Origin: Metellina segmentata
Lineage: Eukaryota > Arthropoda > Arachnida > Araneae > Tetragnathidae
Length of the DNA: 64,000 bases
Assembly (NCBI GenBank): GCA_947359465.1
Contig: OX375872.1
Coordinates: 139,705,432-139,769,431 of the forward strand
Reading direction: 5' to 3'
Position 1 is the first letter of the stretch. Every line of letters starts with the position of its first letter. Under the pieces are notes generated by a model that saw only the letters and a program-made list of their open reading frames with translations, did no database searches and had not been told where the DNA came from. The position numbers were made by a program, and so were the translations under genes. Positions 53,930-63,739 of this stretch are shown here, piece after piece.

Positions 53930-55087
53930 CTTGAGAATGTGTCCATAAAACAAACGGAGATCATTATTGACTTTCGATGAATGGAAACTTACATATTTGC
54001 CTTCGAATGTGTACAAAATAAAAACGGAGGTGATATAAACCATTTGAATTTCGATGAAGAGCAACTTACACATTTGCCTGTCATCTTGCGAATGAGTCCG
54101 TAAACCAAACAGGAAGGCTACGAAAACTAGTTGATTTCAATGAATAGCGACCTTCAGATTTACCTATTCTCTTGAGACTGCAATGAGTCCACGCAACGGA
54201 AATTGACGTGACAATATCTAGTCTCGTAGTTGATTTTCATAGAATAACATTTTCTCATTAACGCGCGTGACAACATCTTGCGAATGAGTCTAAACATAAA
54301 CAGAGGTGATAAGAAATTGGTGCTACATTTACCAATTGCTCTGTGAATATGTCCATAACAAAAACTAATTGTTCTCAATTGATTTTCATCTAATAGCAAC
54401 TTCTATACATCTGCTCGTTGTCTTGCAAATGTGTTCCGCAAACAAAAACGGAAATGACATAAACTAGTATTTCCCAGTTGGTTTTTGTTGAATTGAAACT
54501 TCTCCAAATCTAATCATCTTACAAATATGCTAAAACATAAATGGAGGAGACAAAAACTAGTTGTTTCCTCAGTTTATTCGCTCAGCTTGTTCGCTTTTGG
54601 ACCTTGCGCCATAAAATCCAAATATCCATTCCAATTCTCAGTTTATTTTTCGTTGCACTAATACTACACATTTATTTACCTGCTGTCCTGAGAATATTTC
54701 AACAAAACAATAACAGAATGTGACACAAACTAGTTGTTTCCCAGTTGATTCTGATTGAAAAGCAGCTACATATTTATTTGTCATCTTCCGGATGTGCCAA
54801 AGAAACAGAAACGGAGGTGTCAAAACTATTTGATACATTTATCAGTAGTTTCGTGAATACCTCCTCAAGAGAGAAACGTAGGAGGTGACAAAAACTCGTC
54901 GTTCCTCAGTTGGTTTTCGTATAATAACAACTTCACATCTTATCTTACAAATATGTTCCCCAAGCAGAAACGGAAATGACAAGAACCAGTTGATTTTCGT
55001 TGGATAACTCCACATATACTTGTGTTACAACTGTGCCCCAAACTGGAAGGGAAATGACAAGACCTATTGATTTTCGTTGGACAGAAA
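53930..55087 (+). repeat. Diverged ~80-120-base satellite monomers
   Basis: Units share AACTAGTTGATTTTCGTTGA, ACATTTGYCTGTC, TTRCGAATRTGTCC and AACAAAAACGGAGGTGACA, with many substitutions and indels. They are ancestral in type to the homogeneous block that follows. Confidence 0.75.
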
Positions 55088-56565
55088 CTCTACATTACTT
55101 GTCTTACGAACATGCCAACAGAACAGAAACGAAAATGACATTATAGTTGATTTTCGTTGGGGCAGCCAACTCTACATTTATTTCTCTTACGAACCGGCCA
55201 ACAAAACAGAAACGACAAGAACTAGTTGATTTTCGTTGGACATCAACTCGACATTTACTTGTCTTACGAACATGCCAACAGAACAGAAACGAAAATGACA
55301 TAAAAGTTGATTTTCGTTGGGGCAGCCAACTCTACATTTATTTCTCTTACGAACCGGCCAACAAAACAGAAACGACAAGAACTAGTTGATTTTCGTTGGA
55401 CATCAACTCGACATTTACTTGTCTTACGAACATGCCAACAGAACAGAAACGAAAATGACATTATAGTTGATTTTCGTTGGGGCAGCCAACTCTACATTTA
55501 TTTCTCTTACGAACCGGCCAACAAAACAGAAACGACAAGAACTAGTTGATTTTCGTTGGACATCAACTCGACATTTATTTGTCTTACGAACATGCCAACA
55601 CAACAGAAACGAAAATGACATTATAGTTGATTTTCGTTGGGGCAGCCAACTCTACATTTATTTCTCTTACGAACCGGCCAACAAAACAGAAACGACAAGA
55701 ACTAGTTGATTTTCGTTGGACATCAACTCGACATTTACTTGTCTTACGAACATGCCAACAGAACATAAACGAAAATGACATTATAGTTGATTTTCGTTGG
55801 GGCAGCCAACTCTACATTTATTTCTCTTATGAACCGGCCAACAAAACAGAAACGACAAGAACTAGTTGATTTTCGTTGGACATCAACTCGACATTTACTT
55901 GTTTTACGAACATGCCAACAGAACAGAAACGAAAATGACATAAAAGTTGATTTTCGTTGGGGCAGCCAACTCTACATTTATTTCTCTTACGAACCGGCCA
56001 ACAAAACAGAAACGACAAGAACTAGTTGATTTTCGTTGGACATCAACTCGACATTTACTTGTCTTACGAACATGCCAACAGAACAGAAACGAAAATGACA
56101 TTATAGTTGATTTTCGTCGGGGCAGCCAACTCTACATTTATTTCTCTTACGAACCGGCCAACAAAACAGAAACGACAAGAACTAGTTGATTTTCGTTGGA
56201 CATCAACTCGACATTTACTTGTCTTACGAACATGCCAACAGAACAGAAACGAAAATGACATTATAGTTGATTTTCGTTGGGGCAGCCAACTCTACATTTA
56301 TTTCTCTTACGAACCGGCCAACAAAACAGAAACGACAAGAACTAGTTGATTTTCGTTGGACATCAACTCGACATTTACTTGCTTACGAACATGCCAACAC
56401 AACAGAAACGAAAATGACATTATAGTTGATTTTCGTTGGGGCAGCCAACTCTACATTTATTTCTCTTACGAACCGGCCAACAAAACAGAAACGACAAGAA
56501 CTAGTTGATTTTCGTTGGACAACTCGACATTTACTTGTCTTACGAACATGCCAAGAAAACAGAAA
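55088..56565 (+). repeat. 160-base dimeric satellite, about nine dimers
   Basis: Two ~80-base monomer types alternate. One carries GTTGGACATCAACTCGACAT, the other GTTGGGGCAGCCAACTCTAC. Dimer starts fall at 55146, 55306, 55466, 55626, 55786, 55946, 56106, 56266 and 56425. Dimers are almost identical. The 160-base step is not a multiple of three, and the 63-80-codon frames on both strands simply repeat. Confidence 0.9.
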
Positions 56566-56688
56566 CGGAGGTGACAAAAACTAGCTTTGTCCCCGTTGAT
56601 TCTCGTCGAATGGGCACTTCACATTTTTCGATTTGCGTCAGAGTTATTTGGTTATTTTCGGTGGGGGAAAAAGGAAAACTTCAAAAGA

Positions 56689-56756
56689 ACTGCTGAGTTC
56701 ATGAGCAATAACTCCACATCTTGATGCTGGTTTTCGACTTTTCTCCAAAGAATCAG
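56689..56756 (+). repeat. Right flanking direct repeat of the satellite block
   Basis: Counterpart of 53709-53778, diverged by about a fifth of positions. Confidence 0.7.
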
Positions 56757-57590
56757 TTGTCCTACCCTCGGCACCTATTATCAACCTCCTTATCTTTTGC
56801 AGGGCGAGGGGGATTTCAACCTGTGCAAGCATTCCTTTGTCCCTCCCCCTCACAGCACCACATTCAAGAGCCCCTTATTTTCCCAATCCTCCTCCTCCCC
56901 CGTGGCCTAATGCGATGTCTTTTGAAAGCCCTCTGCTATCAGATTGTTGCGGATTCAAACAATCTCACAATGCTCGTATGGCGAAGGAAGGGAAGGAGAT
57001 GGTTAGGAAAAAGCTTAGCGCAAAAAAATATTTCGTGTGTGTGTGTATAGGTTCTCCGTTTTTTATTTTTTAAAAATATATCATCCTACTTGCATACTCC
57101 TTTTTACTTTCCACGCATGGAAACACTTCGCATAATGGAGCGTTTTCCCACTTCCCCGATTGTACCCCAGCTCCATTCATCCGGGACCCCGTGCTTTCTC
57201 ACCCCCTTTCGCGTCCAGCATCTCCGCAACTCGAGGGTGGCAACAAAAAATGGGATCCGTCGCTGCTCGCTCGACCCCGTGAAGGAAATCAGACGTGGTC
57301 TTAGCGATGGTAACCTTTCTATGATCGTGTGACCAACACTAGTAGTAACGTGACCTTTAGACTACTTCGTCTTCCCGTAGGAAACAAAAATTCATCATCG
57401 CATTGGCCCACGAGGCGGGTGATAACGCCCATCAATTAATTCATCATCTGATTAGTCCACTGTTTGATTCTCTGATTGGTCCATTGATTAAACACCTGAT
57501 AGTAGAGACTGGCGATTTGACCACTTTTGTCGCCACTCTATGGAAGTACGGATCCACGTCATCTACGCAATCATAACATGTTACATCCCC
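56757..57590. other. GC-richer stretch, no gene established
   Basis: Holds open frames of 78-109 codons (56721-57073) and 80 codons (57090-57332) without a known domain. TTTTGCAG at about 56795-56802 could be an acceptor. The stretch 57400-57535 (TCATCTGATTAGTCC, GGCGATTTGACCACTTTTGT) is a dispersed repeat shared with the leader of SINE C at 21790. Confidence 0.4.
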
Positions 57591-57598
57591 AAACGAAG

Positions 57599-57929
57599 CG
57601 GCCGACCAACCGGTATAGTGGTTAAGGTGTTAGCCTCTAGATCAGAAGGTTCCTGGTTTGAATCCGCGTCCGGGCATGGATCTTTGTAAGCGTATGGTGT
57701 AGAGGCGGCTGGTGCGCCTTAAACTGTCGTGGACGAAAGGCCTCACGTTGGGTTGGTGTGGAAGTTTGGAGAGTGGAATGCCAGCTCAGGTGTTGCTTCG
57801 TCATCTGACCGTGGTTCCAAATTACGAGGTGTCCTCGGATTTTTCCCTTAAGGGATTGATCCCGGACTGTCGTCAATAGCACGTTGTGTTGCTCTAGTAC
57901 GACGTTAACTAAAAAATTACCAATTGCCA
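57599..57929 (+). mobile_element. SINE A, full length
   Basis: Intact A-box and a B-box with one change (GGTTTGAATCC). The tail reads AAAAAATTACCAATTGCC. CAAACGAAG flanks it at 57590-57598 and 57930-57938 (9 bases). Confidence 0.85.
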
Positions 57930-58064
57930 CAAACGAAGTAATTAGATACCAAATCGGCCAACCAGGACTTATAAGTGTCTCTAGTCGACATGCTGGGCAC
58001 ACTTTTTGAGGGTCCTCACAATGGCAAGAGCCCAGGAAGTTAGTTGTAAAAGTAGCGAATCGGT

Positions 58065-59212
58065 AGGTAAACACAACTGGCTATTGGTGACGGTTCAGGA
58101 TCAAACAAGAGGAGAAAGATAGGAGGGCAATACCAGGTAGTTTGGAATCGTGGTCAGATGACGAGGTAACATCTGAGCTGGCATCCCAATCTCCAAACTT
58201 CCACACAACGTAACGTGAGGACATTTGAGTCCACAACAGGCTTAAAGTGCAACAGCCCCCTTTGTACAGAAGCGGCTCAATCCCATGATAGTACTTTACG
58301 CAAGTCCAACTTGATTGGCTAGTTTCACGCGCTTGGCTTCACTTGGATATATCGCCAATCTGATTGTTGCAGTAACCATTTGATTTTGAATATGCGCGTT
58401 GTTTCATAGAAATACAATACTTACACTAGCGCCTCAGCGTACAGCGTAAGTGTCCGACAAGTTGACTCTGATTTGCTCCTCATATATATGTTAAGGGTTA
58501 CTTATTATTATTATTACCAACTTATATTAAGGGTACTTATACTTTAAAGCGCTTGTTTTCGTGAAGCAACGATGGCCTAATGGCTAAAGTCACCTACCTT
58601 CAGATCAGCTTCGGCAGCGGTGGATGACTTTCCGAGTTCGAACCCAGCTGGCGGAAAAATTTTTAGATCCTCCAAACTATTTTTAAAAAATTCCAATTTA
58701 ATTCCTTTTCATTCTAATTTACTTTTCCTAATTTTTATTACCCTTTTTATATTTTTCCAAGCTTCCGTTGATTTTACATAAATAATCTAAGAACCACTCC
58801 TGAACTCACTACCAGCTGATATTTTTCCGCCCCACTGCCGTCCCCTTTGCTTTAGGATGATGGTGTCGTATCCACCCCCTGGCTTAGGACCATTCTGATG
58901 TAACAAAAAGCATACATAAAACACTAACTTATATAATTATTAACTTATATAACAAAAGGATACAATTTTCGGCTCCCACCTCTACCCACCCATAGCCATG
59001 GATCTGAAAAGAAAAGAAGAAAGCAGAAAGGAAGAGATAAATCGGCAACAGAAAAATTTTCATGACATACGTATCTAGGTCATGTGATCCGATTAGCCAA
59101 TCAAGTTGGACTTGCGTAAAGTACTATCATGGGATTGAGGCGCCTGTCCTTTGTACACGACGGTCTTTGGTTGGTTTCGAACTCGCAACTCTCCAGTAGC
59201 TAATCCGGATGT
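58065..59212 (-). mobile_element. SINE B split by a TIR element
   Basis: Tail and body at 58065-58268, head at 59148-59212. The joined sequence runs through CCCTTTGTACACGACGGTCT, exactly as in other SINE B copies. The insert is the composite element 58269-59147. Confidence 0.75.
58269..59147 (+). mobile_element. TIR element carrying SINE D, 879 bases
   Basis: Flanked by CCTTTGTACA (58259-58268, 59148-59157), a 10-base duplication of host SINE sequence. The arms are the same as in 36089-36890 and the element lies in the opposite orientation. SINE D inside (about 58555-59035) keeps both promoter-like boxes: TGGCCTAATGGCTAAAG and GAGTTCGAACCC. It is therefore the more complete copy. No transposase is encoded. 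Confidence 0.85.
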
Positions 59213-59324
59213 GGTGCTGCATGATGTAGATATGGCCGATACTGTATCCATTCTTGAGGTATCGATACTTTCATCCATGAAACCCGACATTTTGGATAGA
59301 CCGCAAACAGTGGATAGATACATT

Positions 59325-59403
59325 TTGGTAGGTAGGTAGTTAATTAACATCACACTTGAGCAACATATCGATTGCCAAAAGTCTGGGATGAATCCCTTTA
59401 AAA
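59325..59403 (-). mobile_element. SINE tail fragment
   Basis: GGTAGGTAGGTAGTTAATTAAC start and a short decayed body, ending where the Tc1-like element's left TA begins. Confidence 0.6.
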
Positions 59404-59407
59404 TATA

Positions 59408-60202
59408 CACTCTATAACAAAAAATCGACGCACCAAGAAGGAGTCCAATTGCGATAAAAAATGGTGGTTGTGAAGAACATACATAGCCAAACAAACGATT
59501 AAAATTTCAGAACAATTGAATGATTTATTTCAGAGTTCGACCTTTACAATGGGAGGAAGTCAATAAGGCGTTGGTCCACCTCTGGCCTCGATGTAAGGTG
59601 TCACCCGGAGTGGCAAAGCTGAAAAAGTTTCCGGATGGTGTCCTGCGGAATTTCTTGCCAAATTGTTTTCAACTGTCGGGCTAAATGGTCAATATTCCGG
59701 GATGGTTGCAATCGTCTTCCCATAACTTCCCAAATATGCTATATGGGAGAGAGATCAAGAGACCTAGCTGGCCAAGGAAGTGTTGGGAAAGCTTGAAGAC
59801 AATTTATAGCAACAGGTGCCGTGTGCGGCTTGACATTATCTTGTTGAAAAAGTAAGACCGGGGTATCGCAAAAGGAACGGTAACACAACCAGTCGTAGAA
59901 TGTCGTCTACGTGCCGCTGTGCTGTAAGTGTGCCAGAAATGACTACCAAAGGGATCCGGCTATCAAAGGAGGCACCCTAGACCATAACGCCCTGTTGTGG
60001 GCATGTGTGGCCTGCTATAGTAAGGACAGGATCCCCACTCTACCCTGGACGTCTCCAGACTAGTATGCGGTTGTCGTCAGGACATAGTTGGAAACGGGAC
60101 TCGTCACTAAAGACTATTATACGTCCCCAGCGAGCGCCGTTACAAGTAGATCGAGCCCGGCACAACTCCTTCTTGGTGCCTCAATTTTTTTGTTATACAG
60201 CA
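59408..60202 (-). mobile_element. Tc1-like deletion derivative, 795 bases
   Basis: TA flanks (59406-59407, 60203-60204). Inverted ends of about 37 bases share TATAACAAAAAA and GCACCAAGAAGGAGT. On the minus strand the right-hand repeat joins almost at once to the middle of the transposase (GARWGRIIVFSDESRFQLC), so the DNA-binding half is deleted. The family is also represented by 24405-24695. Confidence 0.8.
59560..60165 (-). pseudogene. Tc1-like transposase, N-terminal half missing
   Basis: Minus-strand readings: VFSDESRFQLCPDDNRILVW (first Asp), a GVMVWGA-like segment, a degraded second Asp block, and LPWPARSLDLSPI with IWEVMGRRL. The final Glu is lost to a stop near the SLDLSPI block. The C terminus matches the fragment at 24405. 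Stops and frameshifts throughout. Confidence 0.75.
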
Positions 60203-60237
60203 TATTTTGTTGAATATCGTTACAGGGGCAAAACCAT

Positions 60238-60640
60238 GCAGGCCACGGTAGCTCGGTTGGAAGAGTAACGGATTAACAACCGGAGGGTTGCGAGTTTGAA
60301 TCCAACCAAAGACCGTCGTATACAAAGGGGTTGGTGAACGTTAAACCTGCCGTGGCCTCAAATGTCAACACGTTGGCATGATGCTTAGTTTGGAGAGTGG
60401 AGTGCCAGCTCAGGTGTGACCTCGTCATCTGACCATGGTTCAATATTAAGTGGTGATGTCACCGGATCTTTCCATTGCGGACCGCCAGTTGCGTTGTTCC
60501 AGTGCGACGTTAATTAAGTACCTACCGTCAAACCTAGCTAGGATCGTTCCCTTCTGGTTTGATCCCGGACCGTCGCCAATAGCCCATTGTGCTGCTCCAG
60601 TACGACGTTAGTTAAAATACCTATCTACCCGTGAAGTATG
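60238..60640 (+). mobile_element. SINE B followed by a second SINE tail
   Basis: SINE B at 60238-60520 with GGCCACGGTAGCTCGGTTGG, GATTAACAACCGGAGGG and GAGTTTGAATCC. It is followed by an extra 3' end at 60530-60640 (ATCCCGGACCGTCGCC, GACGTTAGTTAAAATACC). Confidence 0.75.
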
Positions 60641-60649
60641 TTGCAAATA

Positions 60650-60870
60650 TACCAGCAACCTTTCTGGGCATTCTTTCAACAAGGTTTTGATACACAGATA
60701 TGGGTATTTGAGTCTATACCTGCTACAAGAATGTCACCAGCTCAGCTGTAGATTTCGGATGCGGTTCCCTGGTCCATAAACTTCGCTCTAACTCGTCCTT
60801 TAAAGGTTCTATGGGGTTTAGGTCGGGACTATGAGCAGGCCAGAGACGTTTTACATCCATGTATTGACCT
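60650..60870 (-). pseudogene. Tc1-like transposase C-terminal fragment
   Basis: The minus strand matches the C-terminal third of the 568-base derivative family (the SPDLNPIEPLKDEL type block and the following AELVTFL region), with stops. The terminal repeats are missing. Confidence 0.65.
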
Positions 60871-61390
60871 CATTCGACCACCGACCTACCAAGTTTCAGG
60901 CGCCAGTTCTTGCTATCGCACAAACCATTGATCTATCCATTTCTCAACATATCGTTTGTGGTGCTACATTGGGACGTAAACTGAACTACCAACCACCCAT
61001 CCCTACCGCGAACCACTCTCTCTCTCTCTCTCTCGAGTGGAAGCAGACTCCTCCGAATCGAGTTATTTAGCTGTAGATTTCGGACGCGATTCCGTGGTCC
61101 GTAAGCGTCGCTATAACCCGTCTTTTAAAGGTTCTATGGGGTTTAGGTCGGGACTCTGAGCAGGCCAAAGACGTTTTACATCCATATCTTGACCTCATTC
61201 GACCACCTACCTACCGAGTTTCAGGTGCCAGTCTTTGCTATCGCACAAACCATTGATCTATCCATTTCTCAACAGCCCGTTTGTGCTGCTGCATTGGGAC
61301 GTAAACTGAACTGCCAACCACCCATCCCTTCGGCGAACCACTCTTTCTCTCTCTCGAGTGGAAGCAGACCCCTCCATACCGAGTTATTTA
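60746..61390 (+). repeat. Tandem duplication, 325-base unit
   Basis: CTGTAGATTTCGGA at 60746 and 61071. GAGTTATTTA at 61060 and 61381. Each unit combines a Tc1-like fragment with an unrelated ~200-base piece (GCTATCGCACAAACCATTGA, then a CT-repeat). The duplication therefore followed the transposon insertion. Confidence 0.75.
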
Positions 61391-61394
61391 AAAC

Positions 61395-61672
61395 CTACAG
61401 CGGATTAGCCAAAGGCTAGGGAGAGCCTCTAAGTAAAATCTTGAGAGGATCGAGGACAAATCTAATCCCTAGGACTCGCCGTCCGAAAAGCTCTCGTCCA
61501 CCCGGGATGGGTGAGACGGGGAGTGGACATGGTCGACCCGTGTGATGGTGCCCGACGACTCAGTGGTCCGGCTCATTAATATCAATCAACCTTAGTCATG
61601 AGTTCGTTCCGCGAACCACAAAACAAACAATCGTCCGGCTAATCACTTTCGTCCAATCACGCCTAAACACAG
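61395..61672. other. No feature recognised; CpG-rich
   Basis: Sequence upstream of the candidate exon at 61673, with no repeat I can assign. It could be intron or an upstream region. Confidence 0.35.
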
Positions 61673-61866
61673 GAACTCCGAATGAAAATGCCGAAATCCG
61701 CAAGCTCACCAAATCTGCATCCTTACGGAAACCCCACCTTTCAGCCTCCGCTGCCGCGGGACAGCCGTAATTTATTGCACGGCCATGTCGAAAGCGGATG
61801 CATTGCGAGAGGTCCTAATAACTCGCGTGGCAGGGCATTCGCGCGTGACAGGGACCGCGACAACAG
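61673..61866 (+). CDS. Candidate internal exon
   Basis: An AAACACAG acceptor-like end (61672) opens a 194-base frame. It closes at a good donor, ACAG|GTGAGG (61866/61867). The frame reads ELRMKMPKSASSPNLHPYGN, then PTFQPPLPRDSRNLLH, and ends in RDRDRDN. The SASSP segment and Arg-Asp tract look like a disordered, phosphorylatable region. CpG-rich, repeat-free, and framed by both splice signals, it is the best host-gene candidate here. No family recognised. A frame on the other strand (61772-62155) is the main alternative. Confidence 0.35.
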
Positions 61867-62160
61867 GTGAGGGCTCGACGTGTGCTCGTAGTAAGTGCCA
61901 CGTGCAGGGCGCCCGGTGGTGTGTCAGGAACACACCTATGGTTACACGCTCTGTGTGGTTTCTGGTAACCGCACACCGAGGGTTTGTTTGGTTTTCGTTA
62001 CTGCATTCGGCCTTTTCTTTCCGCCGTGACAGATCGTTAAGTTTTGTAAATGCGAGGGTTGTATAATCGCTGGAGCATTGCCGGAATTGAGCTTTTATAC
62101 AAGAAAATTTTGCGGTGCATTTGGTAGTGTTGATTCTAATTGCTCTCAGGGGCACATTCT

Positions 62161-62335
62161 AGGCCCCGTTCACATCAGGCGCGGAAAACGCGCGTTGGCG
62201 AGGCTATCAGGGTCCTGTTCTTCAAGGTTGCAAAGATAGATACTTGAATTAGAGGAATAAATAAATATAATTTAACGGCGGGACCTTGCTAGCCTAGCCA
62301 TACGCGCGTTGAAACGCCTCATGTGAACGGGGCCT
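62161..62335. mobile_element. MITE, PIF/Harbinger-like, 175 bases
   Basis: Inverted ends AGGCCCCGTTCACATCAGGCG and AGGCCCCGTTCACATGAGGCG (right end complemented) continue with AACGCGCGT to about 40 bases. If the ends are taken as GGCC, the flanks are CTA and TTA, which would fit a TTA duplication with one change. No coding capacity. The superfamily is inference. Confidence 0.7.
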
Positions 62336-62439
62336 TAAGGTGTGCAGGGGCATCACGACTACGAGGTACCCAAGTTATCTTCCCTCTCTTTCATTTTTAT
62401 CTTGACCTACTTTTCTGTTGTTGTTTTTCCCTCCTTGCT

Positions 62440-62618
62440 CATGGTGTGGTACACGTTAAATATGTCGTGGACTCAAATGTCCTTACGTTGGCGTAATGTG
62501 AAAATTTGGAAAGTGTGTGTGTGTGTGGGGGGGGGGGCATGTCAAGTGTTGAACTCGTCATCTGACCATGGTTCAAAATTACTTGGTGTTGCCCTCGAAT
62601 TTTTCCCTTCAGGATTAA
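62440..62618 (+). mobile_element. SINE body fragment
   Basis: The shared body with an internal GT/G-run expansion near 62514-62538. The tail is cut short at TTCAGGATTAAG, where the next SINE B starts. Confidence 0.65.
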
Positions 62619-62900
62619 GGGGCCGCAGTAACTCGTTTGGATGAGTATCGGATTACCAACCGAAAGGTTTCGAGTTCGAATCTAACCAAAATCCATCGTG
62701 TACAAAGAAGACTGCTGCACGTTGCATCTGCCGTGTCCTCCCATCAAATGTCCTCCCATGTTGGCATGATGAGGAAATGAGCTGGCACTCCACACTCCAA
62801 ACTTCCACACCATGCCAACGGGAAGACATTTGAGTCCACGACCGACTTAACGTACACCAGCCCTCTTTGTTCACGACGGTCTATGGTTTTCACAAATTAC
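62619..62900. mobile_element. Two SINE B halves in inverted orientation
   Basis: A plus-strand SINE B head and linker (62619-62773) abuts a minus-strand SINE B first half (about 62776-62900). Arms about 80 bases long (about 62690-62770 and 62790-62885) can pair. Neither half has a 3' tail. Confidence 0.7.
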
Positions 62901-62995
62901 GAATTGAGTGACCACCGATGAAGCTATAAGCTGGCTAGGATTGGCTACTTGTCACCTCGATCACGTGATATTGTTTACATTTCTTACAACGCCTG

Positions 62996-63326
62996 GTCGA
63001 CCAACCGGTATAGTGGTTAAGGTGTTAGCCTCTAGATCGGAAGGTTCCTGGTTCGAATCCGGGTCCGGGCATGGATTTTTGTAAGCGTATGGTGTAGAGG
63101 CGGCTGGTGCACCTTAAATCTGTCGTGGCCGAAAGTCCTCACGTTGCGTTGGCGTGGAAGTTTGGAGAGTGGGGTGCCAGCTCAGGTGTTGCTTCGTCAT
63201 TTGACCGTGGTTCAAAATTACGAGGTGTTGTCCTCGGATCTTTCCGTTAAGGGACTGATCCCGGACCGTCGTCAATAGCCCGTTGTGTTGCTCTAGTACG
63301 ACGTTAACTAAAAATTACCAATTACC
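62996..63326 (+). mobile_element. SINE A, consensus-like copy
   Basis: 331 bases with intact A-box TAGTGGTTAAGG and B-box GGTTCGAATCC, the full body, and the tail AAAAATTACCAATTACC. A perfect 12-base duplication, TTACAACGCCTG, flanks it (62984-62995, 63327-63338). It is the cleanest copy here and a good reference for the family. Confidence 0.92.
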
Positions 63327-63366
63327 TTACAACGCCTGAATCTAGACATCGCGTACTGGCCAATAA

Positions 63367-63608
63367 GGCCGCGGTTACCCGGTTGGTAGAGTAACGGATT
63401 AGTAACCGGAGGGTTGCGATTTCGAATCCAACCAAAGATCATCGTGTACAAAACGGGCTAATGAACGTTAAATCAGTGGTGGCTTCATATGTCCTCACGT
63501 TGGCTTGGTGTGGAAGTTTGGAGAGTGGGGTGCCAGCTCAGGGGTGAAACTTGTCATCTGACTATGCTTCAAAATTACCTGGTGTTGTGTCCTCGGATCT
63601 TTCCCTTC
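63367..63608 (+). mobile_element. SINE B, 3'-truncated
   Basis: A clean head (GGCCGCGGTTACCCGGTTGG, GATTAGTAACCGGAGGG, GATTTCGAATCC) and most of the body. It stops at TCTTTCCCTTCAG without the tail. Confidence 0.8.
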
Positions 63609-63739
63609 AGTTTTTATTCGGAAAACAAAACCCTAACCGCACGGATCTCATTACCTCTGATAGACGAGATTTGTGAGCAGTGTAGTATTGCGTTTACCCC
63701 TCAGCATAGTTAATGACTAACCAACCTTATCTATAGGTT

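Noticed and set aside
55147..56349. Repeated 80-codon proteins on both strands
   Set aside because: They recur every 160 bases because the satellite does. 160 is not a multiple of three, so no long protein forms.
57637..58074. 145-codon minus-strand frame
   Set aside because: It is an antisense reading of a SINE A copy. Similar peptides appear at every SINE.
63003..63075. tRNA gene at the SINE A heads
   Set aside because: The head has Pol III boxes, but the acceptor arms do not pair well. The sequence continues into the SINE body in every copy and is flanked by target duplications. A tRNA scanner may call it; I treat it as SINE.
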